From Streptomyces sp. Je 1-369 (GTDB taxonomy: Bacteria > Actinomycetota > Actinomycetes > Streptomycetales > Streptomycetaceae): DNA of 64,000 nt. The first letter of the stretch is position 1; every line of letters begins with the position of its first letter. Positions 18,204 through 29,298 of the stretch are shown here, piece after piece. Under the pieces are notes generated by a model, which saw nothing but the letters and a program-made list of their open reading frames with translations, ran no database searches and had not been told where the DNA came from. The position numbers and the translations under genes are program-made. The stretch spans positions 2,199,448 through 2,263,447 of the forward strand of contig NZ_CP101750.1 in NCBI RefSeq assembly GCF_026810505.1, in the 5' to 3' direction.

Positions 18204-19856
18204 TCAACGCCCGCGCAGGTCGCGGTACTTGTCGACCAGCGCCGTGGTCGACCCGTCCAGGTCGGGCACCTCGGCACCCTCGGTCAGTGCGGGCTCGACG
18301 CGCTTGGCGAGGACCTTGCCGAGCTCGACGCCCCACTGGTCGAAGGAGTCGATGTTCCACACGGCGCCCTGCACGAAGACCTTGTGCTCGTACAGCGCGA
18401 TGAGCTGACCGAGGACCGAGGGGGTCAGTTCCTTGGCGAGGATCGTCGTCGTGGGGTGGTTGCCCTTGAACGTCTTGTGCGGGACGAGCTCCTCCGCGAC
18501 GCCCTCGGCGCGCACCTCGTCCGGCGTCTTGCCGAACGCCAGCGCCTGGGTCTGCGCGAAGAAGTTGGCCATCAGCAGGTCGTGCTGGGCGACCAGGCCG
18601 GGCAGCAGGTCGGCGACGGGCTCGGCGAAGCCGATGAAGTCCGCCGGGATCAACTTCGTGCCCTGGTGGATGAGTTGGTAGTAGGCGTGCTGGCCGTTGG
18701 TGCCGGGCGTGCCCCAGACGACCGGGCCCGTCTGCCAGTCGACCTCCTTGCCGTCCCGGTCGACGTACTTGCCGTTGGACTCCATGTCCAGCTGCTGGAG
18801 GTACGCGGTGAACTTGGAGAGGTAGTGCGAGTACGGCAGGACGGCGTGCGACTGCGCGTCGTGGAAGTTGCCGTACCAGACGCCCAACAGGCCCATCAGG
18901 AGAGGCACGTTGGACTCGGCGGGCGCCGTGCGGAAGTGCTCGTCGACGAGGTGGAAGCCGTCGAGCATCTCGCGGAAGCGGTCGGGCCCGATGGCGATCA
19001 TCAGGGAGAGGCCGATGGCCGAGTCGAACGAGTAGCGGCCGCCGACCCAGTCCCAGAACTCGAACATGTTGTCCGTGTCGATGCCGAAGTCGGAGACCTT
19101 CTCGGCGTTGGTCGACAGGGCCACGAAGTGCTTGGCGACGGCGTCCTGACCAGCCTTCAGCTCGGTGAGCAGCCAGTCGCGCGCGGAGGTGGCGTTAGTG
19201 ATCGTCTCGATGGTGGTGAACGTCTTCGAGGCGATGATGAAGAGCGTCTCGGCGGCGTCCAGGTCCCGCACGGCCTCGTGCAGGTCGGCGCCGTCGACGT
19301 TCGACACGAAGCGGACCGTGAGGCCGCGGTCGGTGAAGGAGCGCAGCGCCTCGTACGCCATCGCGGGACCGAGGTCGGAGCCGCCGATGCCGATGTTGAC
19401 GACGTTCTTGATGCGCCTGCCGGTGTGACCGGTCCACTCGCCGGAGCGGACCTTCTCCGAGAAGGCGCTCATCTTGTCGAGGACGGCGTGCACGGCGGGC
19501 ACCACATTCTCGCCGTCGACCTCGACGACGGCGTCCCGCGGGGCGCGCAGCGCCGTGTGCAGGACGGCCCGGTCCTCGGTGGTGTTGATCTTCTCGCCGC
19601 GGAACATGGCGTCCCGCAGTCCGAAGACGTCGGTGGCGGCCGCGAGGTCGCGCAGGAGCGTCAGCGTCTCGTCGGTGACGAGGTGCTTGGAGTAGTCGAT
19701 GTGCAGGTCGCCGACCTGGAGGGTGTACGCCGTGCCGCGCGCCGGGTCCGCGGCGAAGAGCTCTCGCAGCTGCACCTCCCCCAGCTGGTCACGGTGCTCG
19801 GTGAGCGCCGTCCACTCGGGAATACGGTCGAGCCTGGCGCGGCTTTCTGCGTTCAT
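18204..19856 (-). CDS. pgi: Glucose-6-phosphate isomerase
   Basis: 550 residues, the long bacterial/eukaryotic-type PGI. It interconverts glucose-6-phosphate and fructose-6-phosphate, joining the pentose-phosphate operon on one side to the triose genes on the other. Signatures: [18 protein letters not shown] (about 152-169), the glutamate-containing [12 protein letters not shown] (about 270) and the C-terminal [10 protein letters not shown] (about 515). It is monocistronic with a hairpin downstream. CGTACGTGCGTACG (19877-19890) lies in its leader. Confidence 0.98.
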   Translation of the reverse strand: MNAESRARLDRIPEWTALTEHRDQLGEVQLRELFAADPARGTAYTLQVGDLHIDYSKHLVTDETLTLLRDLAAATDVFGLRDAMFRGEKINTTEDRAVLHTALRAPRDAVVEVDGENVVPAVHAVLDKMSAFSEKVRSGEWTGHTGRRIKNVVNIGIGGSDLGPAMAYEALRSFTDRGLTVRFVSNVDGADLHEAVRDLDAAETLFIIASKTFTTIETITNATSARDWLLTELKAGQDAVAKHFVALSTNAEKVSDFGIDTDNMFEFWDWVGGRYSFDSAIGLSLMIAIGPDRFREMLDGFHLVDEHFRTAPAESNVPLLMGLLGVWYGNFHDAQSHAVLPYSHYLSKFTAYLQQLDMESNGKYVDRDGKEVDWQTGPVVWGTPGTNGQHAYYQLIHQGTKLIPADFIGFAEPVADLLPGLVAQHDLLMANFFAQTQALAFGKTPDEVRAEGVAEELVPHKTFKGNHPTTTILAKELTPSVLGQLIALYEHKVFVQGAVWNIDSFDQWGVELGKVLAKRVEPALTEGAEVPDLDGSTTALVDKYRDLRGR

Positions 19857-19982
19857 CTCGGACTTCAGCCTTCTCTCGTACGTGCGTACGTTAATTGCCC
19901 CGCTGCACCCTCCAACCTAATCGATCAGAGAGCGGGATGAGATGTCCGAAACTGTCTGTCCGCACACGTACCGGAACAGAGA

Positions 19983-20016
19983 AACCGGCCGGACACCTTT
20001 ACGTGTCCGGCCGGTT
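19983..20016 (-). terminator. Terminator of the rbpB-like gene
   Basis: A perfect 14-bp inverted repeat AACCGGCCGGACAC / GTGTCCGGCCGGTT with a 6-nt loop, 20 bp downstream of the rbpB-like stop. Confidence 0.88.
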
Positions 20017-20035
20017 CCGTGGTCGTATTCAAGTG

Positions 20036-20371
20036 TTAGATCTCGCCCCGCAGTTTGGCGAGCGCTTCCGCGAGGATGGCCTCCCCGTCCGCGTCGCTGC
20101 GCCGCTCGCGTACATACGCCAGGTGCGTCTTGTACGGCTCGGTGCGCGGCGGGTCCGGCGGGTTGTCCCGGTCCTGACCTGCCGGAAAGCCGCAGCGGGG
20201 ACAGTCCCACGTATCGGGGACCTGCGCGTCGCTGGCGAAGCTCGGCTGCGTCTCGTGCCCGTTGGAGCACCAGAAGGAGATGCGCAGTCGCGGCGCGGAC
20301 TCACCGCGCTCGGCCTCGCCCATCGGCCCCGCCCCGACCCGACTTCCTCGGATCGCGTTGCCACTTGCCAC
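20036..20371 (-). CDS. RbpA-family RNA polymerase-binding protein (RbpB-like paralogue)
   Basis: 111 residues. The family binds the RNA polymerase beta subunit and group 1/2 sigma factors and stimulates promoter opening. The N-terminal tail and basic linker (NAIRGSRVGAGPMGE) lead into a core with four potential zinc ligands, C-S-N-G-H and C-P-R-C-G, then a C-terminal sigma-interacting-type region (PPRTEPYKTHLAYVRERRS and following helix). It differs from the main 124-residue Streptomyces RbpA as I remember it, so I read it as the paralogue. It starts at GTG and has its own terminator. Confidence 0.8.
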   Translation of the reverse strand: MASGNAIRGSRVGAGPMGEAERGESAPRLRISFWCSNGHETQPSFASDAQVPDTWDCPRCGFPAGQDRDNPPDPPRTEPYKTHLAYVRERRSDADGEAILAEALAKLRGEI

Positions 20372-20530
20372 GGTCGTAACTCCCTGCGTGATGGTGCTGC
20401 TGCGGGCGCCTCAGTTTACGTAAGGCCCAACGCGCGTCCAGTGTTGGGAGTTACACCCCACCCCCGGACGCAAGCCCCATGATAAGCCGCGCACGCGAGC
20501 TCGCACCGGACAAGCGACCAGTGGCTGACG

Positions 20531-20767
20531 CTAGTTGTTCGCCTTCATCAGAAGACCGAGCGCGACAATGCACGCGAACCACAGCAGACCGACCACGACC
20601 GTGATGCGGTCGAGGTTGCGCTCCGCGACGGAGGAACCGCCGACGGACGACTGCATTCCGCCACCGAACATGTCGGAAAGACCGCCGCCCTTGCCCTTGT
20701 GCATCAGCACCAGCAACATCATCAGAGCGCTGAAGACGATCAGGGCGATCGAGAACCCCATAACCAC
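20531..20767 (-). CDS. secG: SecG, preprotein translocase subunit
   Basis: 78 residues with two membrane helices (IALIVFSALMMLLVLMHKG and ITVVVGLLWFACIVALGLLM) joined by the SecG loop GGGLSDMFGGG. It assists SecYE-mediated export. It lies downstream of tpiA with 98 bp and a hairpin between; secG after tpiA is the usual actinobacterial arrangement. Confidence 0.96.
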   Translation of the reverse strand: MVMGFSIALIVFSALMMLLVLMHKGKGGGLSDMFGGGMQSSVGGSSVAERNLDRITVVVGLLWFACIVALGLLMKANN

Positions 20768-20799
20768 GGCTGGACCAACTTCCTCGGACTTGAATCGAC

Positions 20800-20835
20800 G
20801 ACGGGGGCCGAAAGCCTGGAGCTTCGACCCCCGTC
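20800..20835 (-). terminator. Hairpin between tpiA and secG
   Basis: GACGGGGG (20800-20807) pairs with CCCCCGTC (20828-20835). An inner GAA(A)GC/GCTTC stem and a short loop complete the structure. It follows the tpiA stop by about 30 bp and could end or attenuate the gap-pgk-tpiA transcript before secG. Confidence 0.7.
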
Positions 20836-20865
20836 AGGGTACGACGTAACGCCGCTAGCGCATAC

Positions 20866-21642
20866 TCACTGGTCGCCGAAGCGAACGATCTTGACGAACT
20901 CGTCCGCGTCCAGCGCCGCGCCGCCGACGAGGGCGCCGTCCACGTCGGGCTGCGCCATGATGTCGGCGACGTTCTTCGCCTTGACGGAGCCGCCGTACTG
21001 GATGCGGACCTTGTCGGCGAGCTCCTGCGAGTACAGCTCGGCGAGGCGGCCGCGGATCGCGCCGCAGACCTCCTGCGCGTCCTCGGGGGTCGCGACCTCG
21101 CCGGTGCCGATGGCCCAGACCGGCTCGTAGGCGATGACGATGGTCTCGGCCTGCTCGGCCGGGACGTCCTTCAGGCCGCCGTCGAGCTGGTTCAGCGTGT
21201 ACTGGACCTGCTGACCCGCCTTGCGGATGTCCAGGCCCTCGCCGACGCAGAGGATCGGGGTCAGACCGTGCTTGTACGCGGCCTTCACCTTGGCGTTGCA
21301 GATCTCGTCGGTCTCGTTGTGGTACTGGCGGCGCTCGGAGTGGCCCACGGCGACGTAGGTGCACTTCAGCTTCGACAGCATCGGGCCCGAGATCTCGCCG
21401 GTGTAGGCACCGGAGTCCTGCGCCGAGATGTCCTGGGCGCCGTACTTGATCTTGAGCTTGTCGCCGTCGACCAGGGTCTGCACGGAGCGCAGGTCGGTGA
21501 AGGGCGGCAGGACGGCGACCTCACAGGCCTCGTAGTCCTTGTCCGCCAGGGCGAAGGCGAGCTTCTGGACGTGGGCGATGGCCTCGAGGTGGTTGAGGTT
21601 CATCTTCCAGTTGCCCGCCATCAGCGGGGTACGCGTAGTCAT
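20866..21642 (-). CDS. tpiA: Triosephosphate isomerase
   Basis: 258 residues. It interconverts dihydroxyacetone phosphate and glyceraldehyde-3-phosphate. N-terminal GNWKMNLNH, catalytic His in [11 protein letters not shown], catalytic Glu in [13 protein letters not shown] and phosphate-binding [20 protein letters not shown] are all intact. It begins only 6 bp after the pgk stop, so the two are co-transcribed. Confidence 0.98.
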   Translation of the reverse strand: MTTRTPLMAGNWKMNLNHLEAIAHVQKLAFALADKDYEACEVAVLPPFTDLRSVQTLVDGDKLKIKYGAQDISAQDSGAYTGEISGPMLSKLKCTYVAVGHSERRQYHNETDEICNAKVKAAYKHGLTPILCVGEGLDIRKAGQQVQYTLNQLDGGLKDVPAEQAETIVIAYEPVWAIGTGEVATPEDAQEVCGAIRGRLAELYSQELADKVRIQYGGSVKAKNVADIMAQPDVDGALVGGAALDADEFVKIVRFGDQ

Positions 21643-21648
21643 CAGGTG

Positions 21649-22860
21649 TCAGTTCTCCAGTGCGGCGAGGCCGGGGAGCGTCTTGCCCTCGAGGTATTCG
21701 AGGGAGGCGCCGCCGCCGGTCGAGATGTGGCCGAATGCGTTTTCGTCGAAGCCCAGGTTACGGACGGCCGCGGCGGAGTCGCCGCCACCCACCACGGTGA
21801 AGCCGTCACAGTTGAGCAGGGCCCGGGCGACCGCGGCGGTGCCGTTCGCGTAGTCGGGGTGCTCGGCGACGCCGACCGGGCCGTTCCAGAATACGGTCTC
21901 GGCGTCAGCGATCTTGGAGGCGAAGAGCTCACGGGACGCGGGGCCGATGTCCAGGCCCTCCCGGTCCGCGGGGATCTTGTCCGCGTCGACGGTCTCGAAG
22001 TCGGCCGGGGCCTTGGTCTTCAGGTCGGGGAAGTCCTTGGAGACCAGCACGTCGACCGGCAGCACGAGCTCGACGCCGTTCTTCTCGGCGCGCTCCATGT
22101 ACTCCGTGACCTTCGGGATCTGGTCCTCCTGGAGGAGGGAGATGCCGACCTCGTACCCCTTGGCCTTGAGGAAGGTGTACGCCATGCCGCCGCCGATGAG
22201 GAGCCGGTCGGCCTTGCCGAGCAGCTCGTCGATGACGGCGAGCTTGTCGGAGACCTTGGCGCCGCCGAGGATGACGGTGTACGGGCGCTTCACGTCCTCG
22301 GTGAGCTTCTTGAGGACGCCGACCTCGGTGGCGATGAGGTAGCCCGCGTAGTGCGGGAGCTTCGCCGGCAGGTCGTACACGGACGCGTGCTTGCGGTGCA
22401 CGGCACCGAAGCCGTCGCCCACGTAGACATCGGCGAGGGCGGCCAGCTGATCGGCGAACTCGCCGCGCTCGGCGTCGTCCTCGGACGTCTCGCCCGCGTT
22501 GAAGCGGAGGTTCTCGACGACGGCGACCTGGCCGGACCGCAGACCGTTCACCGCGTCGTGCGCGGCGGGGCCGACGGTGTCCTTCGCGAACGCGACGGGC
22601 GCGCCGAGGAGTTCACCGAGCCGCTCGGCGGCGGGCAGCAGCGAGAAGGCCGGGTCCGGGGCGCCCTTGGGGCGGCCCAGGTGCGAGGCCACGACCACCT
22701 TGGCGCCCGCGTCGGCGAGTGCCTTGACGGTCGGCAGGACGGCGCGGATGCGGCCGTCGTCGGTGATGGTGGCGCCGTCGAGCGGCACGTTGAGGTCGGC
22801 GCGGACGAAGACCCGCTTGCCGTCGACTCCTTCGGCGAGAAGTTCGTCGATCGTCTTCAT
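21649..22860 (-). CDS. pgk: Phosphoglycerate kinase
   Basis: 403 residues. It transfers phosphate from 1,3-bisphosphoglycerate to ADP. Signature RVFVRADLNVPLDG (about 16-29), LGRPKG, hinge-region VILGGAKVSDKL and nucleotide-binding GGGDSAAAVRNLG (about 355-367) are present. It lies 101 bp downstream of gap with a stem-loop between, and directly upstream of tpiA. Confidence 0.98.
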   Translation of the reverse strand: MKTIDELLAEGVDGKRVFVRADLNVPLDGATITDDGRIRAVLPTVKALADAGAKVVVASHLGRPKGAPDPAFSLLPAAERLGELLGAPVAFAKDTVGPAAHDAVNGLRSGQVAVVENLRFNAGETSEDDAERGEFADQLAALADVYVGDGFGAVHRKHASVYDLPAKLPHYAGYLIATEVGVLKKLTEDVKRPYTVILGGAKVSDKLAVIDELLGKADRLLIGGGMAYTFLKAKGYEVGISLLQEDQIPKVTEYMERAEKNGVELVLPVDVLVSKDFPDLKTKAPADFETVDADKIPADREGLDIGPASRELFASKIADAETVFWNGPVGVAEHPDYANGTAAVARALLNCDGFTVVGGGDSAAAVRNLGFDENAFGHISTGGGASLEYLEGKTLPGLAALEN

Positions 22861-22892
22861 GAACTGGACTCCTTGGGTGGGCTGACGCGCAA

Positions 22893-22932
22893 CAGGGCCC
22901 GGAGCGCGCGACGTTGCGCGGTCCGGACCCTG
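22893..22932 (-). promoter_or_regulatory. Stem-loop between gap and pgk
   Basis: An inverted repeat of 17 positions, 15 paired: arms 22893-22909 (CAGGGCCCGGAGCGCGC) and 22916-22932, six-nt loop. It starts 30 bp after the gap stop and ends 33 bp before the pgk ATG. It could attenuate read-through or mark a processing site allowing different gap and pgk levels. Confidence 0.65.
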
Positions 22933-22961
22933 TGCTCACATCTAGGTGCCTGCTCTGGTGA

Positions 22962-24002
<1,041 letters not shown>

Positions 24003-24103
24003 TTAGACGCCGGCGAGTTGTATGGGATGTCCCCGACCGCCTCCGACCCTACCTCTCTGAAGCCTCTGAGGTGACATCGAGAGGGGCCGTTGGCGGCACA
24101 AAG

Positions 24104-24151
24104 GCCCGTACCCTGCAGTAGGGGTACGGGCCACCGGGACCTTGGTCCCGA
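24104..24151 (-). terminator. Tandem hairpins after the M14 carboxypeptidase gene
   Basis: A perfect 11-bp repeat GGCCCGTACCC (24104-24114) / GGGTACGGGCC (24123-24133), followed or preceded by a small hairpin CGGGAC-CTTG-GTCCCG (24136-24151). Both lie 11-58 bp beyond the stop of the minus-strand peptidase gene. Confidence 0.85.
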
Positions 24152-24161
24152 TTACGCACTG

Positions 24162-27122
24162 TCAGCTGCGCAGATGTGCCAGGGAGGCGCCCATAAGAGC
24201 GGCCCTTCCGGCGTCCGTGGGCACGTGCTCGAAGCCGAAGCCGAGGAGCACGCTGTCACGCGCTGTGACCGCCGCGTAGGAGCGGAAGAGCTCGCCGGTC
24301 CGCGCCCAGTCGCCTGTGATAGTGGGGCTTCCGGCCGGGGGCGGCGCGACGCTCCAGGAGCCGAGCGAGGACTCGAATCCCTCGGTCTCCGTGGCGTTGC
24401 CGTTGATGACGATTTGCGCGTTGTCGGCGAAGAGGCCGCGACCGCCGGTGGAGGGGTCGGTGACGGAGCTGAGCGCCACCTCGATCTTCTTGCCCGCGTA
24501 GGGGCTGAGGTCGAAGGCGACGGGCTTCCAGCCGCCGGAGGAGCCGGTGAAGCTGTTCCAGGCGCCGCTGGTGCCGGACGCCGTGCAGCTGGTGGCGCCG
24601 ACGGTCAGGTAGTGGCGCAGGAACGGGTGGCCGTTGACGAAGAAACCGGCTTCGCACTCGGCGGGGACGGCGGCGGACGAGTTGCCGTTCTTGTCGGGCA
24701 GCGTGGTCCAGTCGTCGGCTCCGGTGGTGTGCGCCTCCAGGAGGCCGTGGTCGTAGCCGGTCTCCAGGTTCCAGTTGAGGGCGAGGCGCAGCTCGGGCGC
24801 GTCGGCCGCCGTGACGCCGGTCAGGTCGATGGTGCGGGTGAGCCGCTTCCAGTCCTGGTCGGCGTGGGTGGCCGAGGCCATGCCCTGGCCCTCGAAGGGC
24901 GCGTAGGGGTTGGTGAGGCCGGGGTAGGAGCCCGCAGCCGCGCTCTTGAACTGCGGGAACTCGTCGGCGGGCAGCGTTTCGGAGGTGACGGCGAAGCGAC
25001 CTGCCTTGTCCAGCGGGTTGGTGTCGGCGCCGGCGAGCGGCGTGGTCACCCCGGAGAGTGCGCCGCTCCCCTTGAAGCTGGTGACGCCCGGCGCGTTGAG
25101 CCGCTGATAGGCGCCCAGGTAGTACTGCGCGAAGTCGTCGGTGAGGGCCTCGCCGAGGTCGACGTTGCCGCCGGTGCGCTCGCCGGACTCGATGAGCTTG
25201 CCGCCCTCGTTGAGGTAGTCGCGCAGGGCGAGTTGGGTGGGCGCGCCGGGGACGGGATCGCCGGTGTAGTGGACGACCGCGGAGAAGTGCGACAGGACGC
25301 CGAGGGGGTGCGGTACGCCCTGTCGGGCGACGTCCCAGACGGCGGCGGTGCGTCCGTTGGCCTTGATGGCGTCGACGTACTTCTGGGTCTGGGTGGCCGT
25401 CGCGCCCTCCTCGGCGACGACGAGGGTGTTCGCCTTCGGGCGCTCGGCGACGGTGTAGGTGAAGTGCTCGCTCTGGGTGCGGCCCTTCTTCGTGCGTCCG
25501 GTGAACCACACCTCCACCTTGTCGCCGGCGCGCGCGTCCTCGATCTCTGCGCGGTACTCGTCGAAGTGGAGGTTGTCCTCGCCGCCGTAGGTCTCGCCGC
25601 CCTTCCAGGCCTTGAGGTCCTCATCGTGCGTGCGGCCGCCGTTGATGCGGTAGTTGAGCTCCTTGTCGCGCACCGACTTGCGGGCGGTGACGGCGACTTC
25701 CTGGTCGCCCCCGCGGGCGTAGGAGGTGGTGAAGGAGTCGGGGGTGAAGTCGGGGGCCTCGATGCCGCTGACGGAGACCGGCTGGTCGGGGTGGAGAGCG
25801 GTCTCGGCGACGGCGAGCGCGAACGGGACGTTCTTGGCGAACTCCTGCTGGATCAGCTTCTCGTCGTCCGGGAAGGTGAAGATGGAGGCGCAGTCCTCGG
25901 GCTTCCACGCGTCATTGGGGTCCACGTTCGACGCGGTCTGGCAGGTGGACATCTCCGGGGTGAACATCGAGATGCCGTTGATGTTGCCCGCGTGGCCGTC
26001 GGCCTCGCCGTTGGTGGTGTAGAGCTCGGAGGAGACCTGCGGGTGGTAGCCGGGGACGGCGGGCTTCTCCGGGGTGCCGTTCAGCGCCCGGTAGAGCACG
26101 TCGTCCGGGGTCGGCGTGGCGACCTGCCAGCCCACTCCGTAGAGCAGCAGTTCGGCCGCCGAGTGGTAGTTGATGCCGTACGTGAAGCCGATGCGCTTCT
26201 GGAAGCGGTCGAGCGCCTTGGTCTCGGGCTCGGACATCGGGCCCGTGCCGCGGTAGGTCTCGGAGGACGGCGCCGGGGAGGAGCCCTCGTTGTCGTAGCC
26301 CCACTTGTAGGCGAAGTTCCGGTTGAGGTCGACGCCGTCGCCCGGCGCGGTCCTGCCGTCGCCGTTGATGTCGCGCAGGTTCTTGCGCCACTGGCGGTTG
26401 CCGTCGGCGGCGTGCGTGTAGTCGTAGCCGTCGGGGTTGGCGGAGAGCACGAACCACAGCTCGGTGGAGTCCACGAGCTTGGTGATGCGCTTGTCCTTGC
26501 CGTAGTTGTCCAGGTAGTGGTGCATCAGGCGGCGGGTCATCTCGGGGGTGATCCACTCGCGCGCGTGCTGGTTGGACATGTACAGCGTGGAGGGCTTGGA
26601 GCCGTCCTTGGCCTTCTTGGCGTTCTTGGAGAGCTTCAGGGCGAGGATGTCCTTGCCCTGGAGGGTCTTGCCGAGGGAGACGACCTTGGTGATGCCGGGG
26701 TTGGCCTGCCCGGTCTTGACGATCTCCTCCTGGAGGCCGCCCTTTCCGCTGTACGGGCGGTAGACGCCGTCCCCCGCGGCCTTGAGCCGCTTCTGCGTCG
26801 CCGCCGGCACCTTGTGCTCGCTGAGCTCGATGCCCTTGCGCTCGATGGCCTTGGCCTGGCCCTCGGTCAGGTACAGCTCGACGGAGCTGGTGCCGCTCCC
26901 GGATGTCTGTCCGGCGAGTTCGTGGGCGTCCTGGCCGGCCTCGACGAGGATGGGGATCTGTTTCTCGGTGACCTCTGCCTGGTAGACCTGCACGGCTGCC
27001 GGGTCGTCGGCGGCCGGGGCCTTGCCCGGGCCGCTGGCCTGGGCGGTGGGTGCGGCGGCGAGGCCGCCGATGAGCAGTGCGCCGGTGGCGAGAACGGATC
27101 TCGCGGTCGCTCTTCGTCTCAT
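24162..27122 (-). CDS. Secreted M14-family zinc carboxypeptidase
   Basis: 986 residues from ATG 27122, with GGGGGG just upstream and a classical Sec signal peptide (MRRRATARSVLATGALLIGGL, cleavage near AQA). The M14 domain covers about 100-430: zinc ligands in NQHAREWITPEM (H-x-x-E) and INYHSAAELLLYG, the substrate-binding RNFAYKWGYDN region, and the general-base Glu in SMFTPEMSTC. The remaining roughly 550 residues hold a possible DUF-type alpha/beta region (TLVVAEEGATATQ) and a MAM/jelly-roll-like domain near the end. It probably digests extracellular protein; the long C-terminus may bind substrate or surface. Confidence 0.93.
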   Translation of the reverse strand: MRRRATARSVLATGALLIGGLAAAPTAQASGPGKAPAADDPAAVQVYQAEVTEKQIPILVEAGQDAHELAGQTSGSGTSSVELYLTEGQAKAIERKGIELSEHKVPAATQKRLKAAGDGVYRPYSGKGGLQEEIVKTGQANPGITKVVSLGKTLQGKDILALKLSKNAKKAKDGSKPSTLYMSNQHAREWITPEMTRRLMHHYLDNYGKDKRITKLVDSTELWFVLSANPDGYDYTHAADGNRQWRKNLRDINGDGRTAPGDGVDLNRNFAYKWGYDNEGSSPAPSSETYRGTGPMSEPETKALDRFQKRIGFTYGINYHSAAELLLYGVGWQVATPTPDDVLYRALNGTPEKPAVPGYHPQVSSELYTTNGEADGHAGNINGISMFTPEMSTCQTASNVDPNDAWKPEDCASIFTFPDDEKLIQQEFAKNVPFALAVAETALHPDQPVSVSGIEAPDFTPDSFTTSYARGGDQEVAVTARKSVRDKELNYRINGGRTHDEDLKAWKGGETYGGEDNLHFDEYRAEIEDARAGDKVEVWFTGRTKKGRTQSEHFTYTVAERPKANTLVVAEEGATATQTQKYVDAIKANGRTAAVWDVARQGVPHPLGVLSHFSAVVHYTGDPVPGAPTQLALRDYLNEGGKLIESGERTGGNVDLGEALTDDFAQYYLGAYQRLNAPGVTSFKGSGALSGVTTPLAGADTNPLDKAGRFAVTSETLPADEFPQFKSAAAGSYPGLTNPYAPFEGQGMASATHADQDWKRLTRTIDLTGVTAADAPELRLALNWNLETGYDHGLLEAHTTGADDWTTLPDKNGNSSAAVPAECEAGFFVNGHPFLRHYLTVGATSCTASGTSGAWNSFTGSSGGWKPVAFDLSPYAGKKIEVALSSVTDPSTGGRGLFADNAQIVINGNATETEGFESSLGSWSVAPPPAGSPTITGDWARTGELFRSYAAVTARDSVLLGFGFEHVPTDAGRAALMGASLAHLRS

Positions 27123-27295
27123 GAGCCCCCCTTGCGGTTGTCCGGCACAGATGTGCGGGATGCCAGGCTCGTGACAGTGCATGATCATGTCAATACAGCG
27201 GGTGAAGGAGCCCTTCGGGAGTGCGGGCGGGCATGCGTAAGCCGCTGGTGCCCTGTGGGACACCAGCGGCTGGCGGGACGTACGGGAGCGGCGGG

Positions 27296-28285
27296 TCAGA
27301 CCGCCATGTTGTCCGCGAGCTCCTCGCTCAGATTGGACTCCGTACCCGCGATGCCCAGGTCCTGGGCGCGCTTGTCGGCCATGGCGAGCAGGCGGCGGAT
27401 GCGGCCCGCGACGGCGTCCTTCGTCAGCACCGGGTCGGCGAGCGCACCCAGCTCCTCGAGGGAGGCCTGCTTGTGCTCCATGCGCAGGCGTCCGGCGGCC
27501 GCGAGGTGCTCAGGCACCTCGTCGCCGAGGATCTCCAGGGCGCGCTGCACGCGGGCACCCGCCGCGACGGCCGCGCGGGCCGAGCGGCGCAGGTTCGCGT
27601 CGTCGAAGTTGGCGAGGCGGTTGGCGGTGGCCCGCACCTCGCGGCGCATCCGCCGCTCCTCCCAGGCGAGCACCGATTCGTGTGCCCCCAGACGGGTGAG
27701 CAGCGCGCCGATCGCGTCTCCGTCGCGTACGACCACGCGGTCCACGCCCCGCACCTCGCGGGCCTTGCTCGCGATCTGCAGCCTGCGCGCGGCGCCGACC
27801 AGCGCGAGCGCGGCCTCGGGGCCCGGGCAGGTCACCTCCAGGGAGGAGGAGCGGCCGGGCTCGGTCAGCGAGCCGTGGGCGAGGAACGCGCCGCGCCAGG
27901 CCGCCTCCGCGTCGCAGGTGGCCCCCGAGACCACCTGTGGCGGCAGGCCCCGGATGGGACGGCCGCGGCCGTCGACGAGGCCCGTCTGGCGGGCCAGCTG
28001 GTCGCCGCCCGCGACGACCCGGACCACGTACCGCGAGCCGCGCCGGAGGCCGCCGGGGGCCATCACGATCAGCTCCGAGCTGTGCCCGAAGATCTCCAGG
28101 ATGTCCCGCTTGAGCCGCCGGGCGGCCATCGCGGTGTCCAGCTCCGCCTCGATCACGATGCGGCCGCTCACCAGGTGAAGGCCGCCCGCGAACCGCAGGA
28201 TCGCCGACACCTCTGCTTTTCTGCAGCAGGTCCGGGTGACGGGGAGCCGGGAGATCTCGTCCTTCACCGCTGCCGTCATCGCCAT
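27296..28285 (-). CDS. whiA: WhiA, sporulation transcription regulator
   Basis: 329 residues, the usual WhiA length. An N-terminal LAGLIDADG-homing-endonuclease-like fold lacking catalytic residues is followed by a C-terminal helix-turn-helix ([20 protein letters not shown]). In Streptomyces WhiA acts with WhiB to start sporulation septation. ATG 28285 has AAGGA seven bases upstream; ATG 28279 forms an ATGA with the yvcK stop. The cluster whiA-yvcK-rapZ-uvrC is conserved across Gram-positive bacteria. Confidence 0.97.
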   Translation of the reverse strand: MAMTAAVKDEISRLPVTRTCCRKAEVSAILRFAGGLHLVSGRIVIEAELDTAMAARRLKRDILEIFGHSSELIVMAPGGLRRGSRYVVRVVAGGDQLARQTGLVDGRGRPIRGLPPQVVSGATCDAEAAWRGAFLAHGSLTEPGRSSSLEVTCPGPEAALALVGAARRLQIASKAREVRGVDRVVVRDGDAIGALLTRLGAHESVLAWEERRMRREVRATANRLANFDDANLRRSARAAVAAGARVQRALEILGDEVPEHLAAAGRLRMEHKQASLEELGALADPVLTKDAVAGRIRRLLAMADKRAQDLGIAGTESNLSEELADNMAV

Positions 28286-29298
28286 GGGCCGATCCTTCCA
28301 TGCATCCGAAAAATACGGTCGTACGCGGCTGCCAGGAGCTCCGGGTCGTGCCTCGGAGTCCCGTCGGGCCGGGCCACCGGCGCCAGCTCGACCGTGGCAC
28401 CGAGCCGCTTGGCGGCATCGGTCAGTGACTCACGGTCGGGCACGGCGGCCTCGTCGGCCAGCACCACGTCCAGGGCGAGTTTAGGGGCGTGTCGGGCCAA
28501 AACCTCCAAATGACGCTGCGGAGAGAACCCCTCGGTTTCTCCCGGTTGCGGCGCGAGGTTGAGTGAGAGGACCTTGCGGGCCTTCGTCTCGGTGAGCGCG
28601 TCGAACAGTTCGGGGACCAGCAGGTGCGGGATCACCGAGGAGAACCAGGAGCCAGGACCGAGGACGACCCAGTCCGCGTCGAGCACGGCGGCGACCGCTT
28701 CGGGGACGGCCGGCGGGTCGTGCGGGACGACGTGCACGGACTGGACCTCGCCGGGCGTGAGGGCGACCGTGGCCTGCCCGCGCACGGTGTCCACGTCGTC
28801 CGGGCGCTCCGGGTCGTGGCCCTTGACCAGGGCCTGGAGCTCCAGCGGCACGGCCGACATGGGCAGCACGCGGCCCTGCGCGCCGAGCAGCCTGCCGACC
28901 AGGTCGAGCGCCTGGACGTGGTCGCCGAGCTGCTCCCACAGGGCGACGATCAGCAGATTGCCGACCGCGTGTTCGTGCAGGTCACCCTTGGACTGGAAGC
29001 GGTGCTGGATGACGCGGGACCAGGTCTGGCCCCAGTCGTCGTCGCCGCAGAGCGCGGCGAGTGCCTTGCGCAGGTCGCCGGGCGGCAGCACGCCCAGCTC
29101 GTCGCGGAGCCGGCCGCTGGAGCCGCCGTCGTCGGCGACCGTGACGACGGCGGTGAGGTCACCGGCTCCGGTGATGCGGCGCAGCGCGGCGAGCGAGGCG
29201 GACAGGCCCATGCCACCGCCGAGGGCGACCACCTTGGGCTGGGTACCCCGCTTGCGGCCCAGCCTGCTCAGGCGGACGCTCCGGCGGTTCGGGGTCAT
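28276..29298 (-). CDS. yvcK: YvcK/GlmR-type protein (gluconeogenesis factor)
   Basis: 340 residues of the CofD/YvcK family. The phosphate/UDP-sugar-binding start [18 protein letters not shown] (about 23-40) and [17 protein letters not shown] are diagnostic. In Firmicutes the protein binds UDP-sugars and tunes carbon flow into cell-wall precursors. It overlaps rapZ upstream by 4 bp (ATGA) and whiA downstream by 10 bp. Confidence 0.94.
   Translation of the reverse strand: MTPNRRSVRLSRLGRKRGTQPKVVALGGGMGLSASLAALRRITGAGDLTAVVTVADDGGSSGRLRDELGVLPPGDLRKALAALCGDDDWGQTWSRVIQHRFQSKGDLHEHAVGNLLIVALWEQLGDHVQALDLVGRLLGAQGRVLPMSAVPLELQALVKGHDPERPDDVDTVRGQATVALTPGEVQSVHVVPHDPPAVPEAVAAVLDADWVVLGPGSWFSSVIPHLLVPELFDALTETKARKVLSLNLAPQPGETEGFSPQRHLEVLARHAPKLALDVVLADEAAVPDRESLTDAAKRLGATVELAPVARPDGTPRHDPELLAAAYDRIFRMHGRIGPWR

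Noticed and set aside
20372..20530. A SigR-type promoter (GGGAAT-N18-GTT) upstream of the rbpB-like gene
   Set aside because: The best candidate reads GTAACT-N17-GTTGG, which does not match the -35 core well enough.
24090..28178. A 1362-codon open frame on plus
   Set aside because: It lies opposite the M14 carboxypeptidase and whiA; it arises from GC-biased third positions on the antisense strand, and the minus-strand proteins have clear families.
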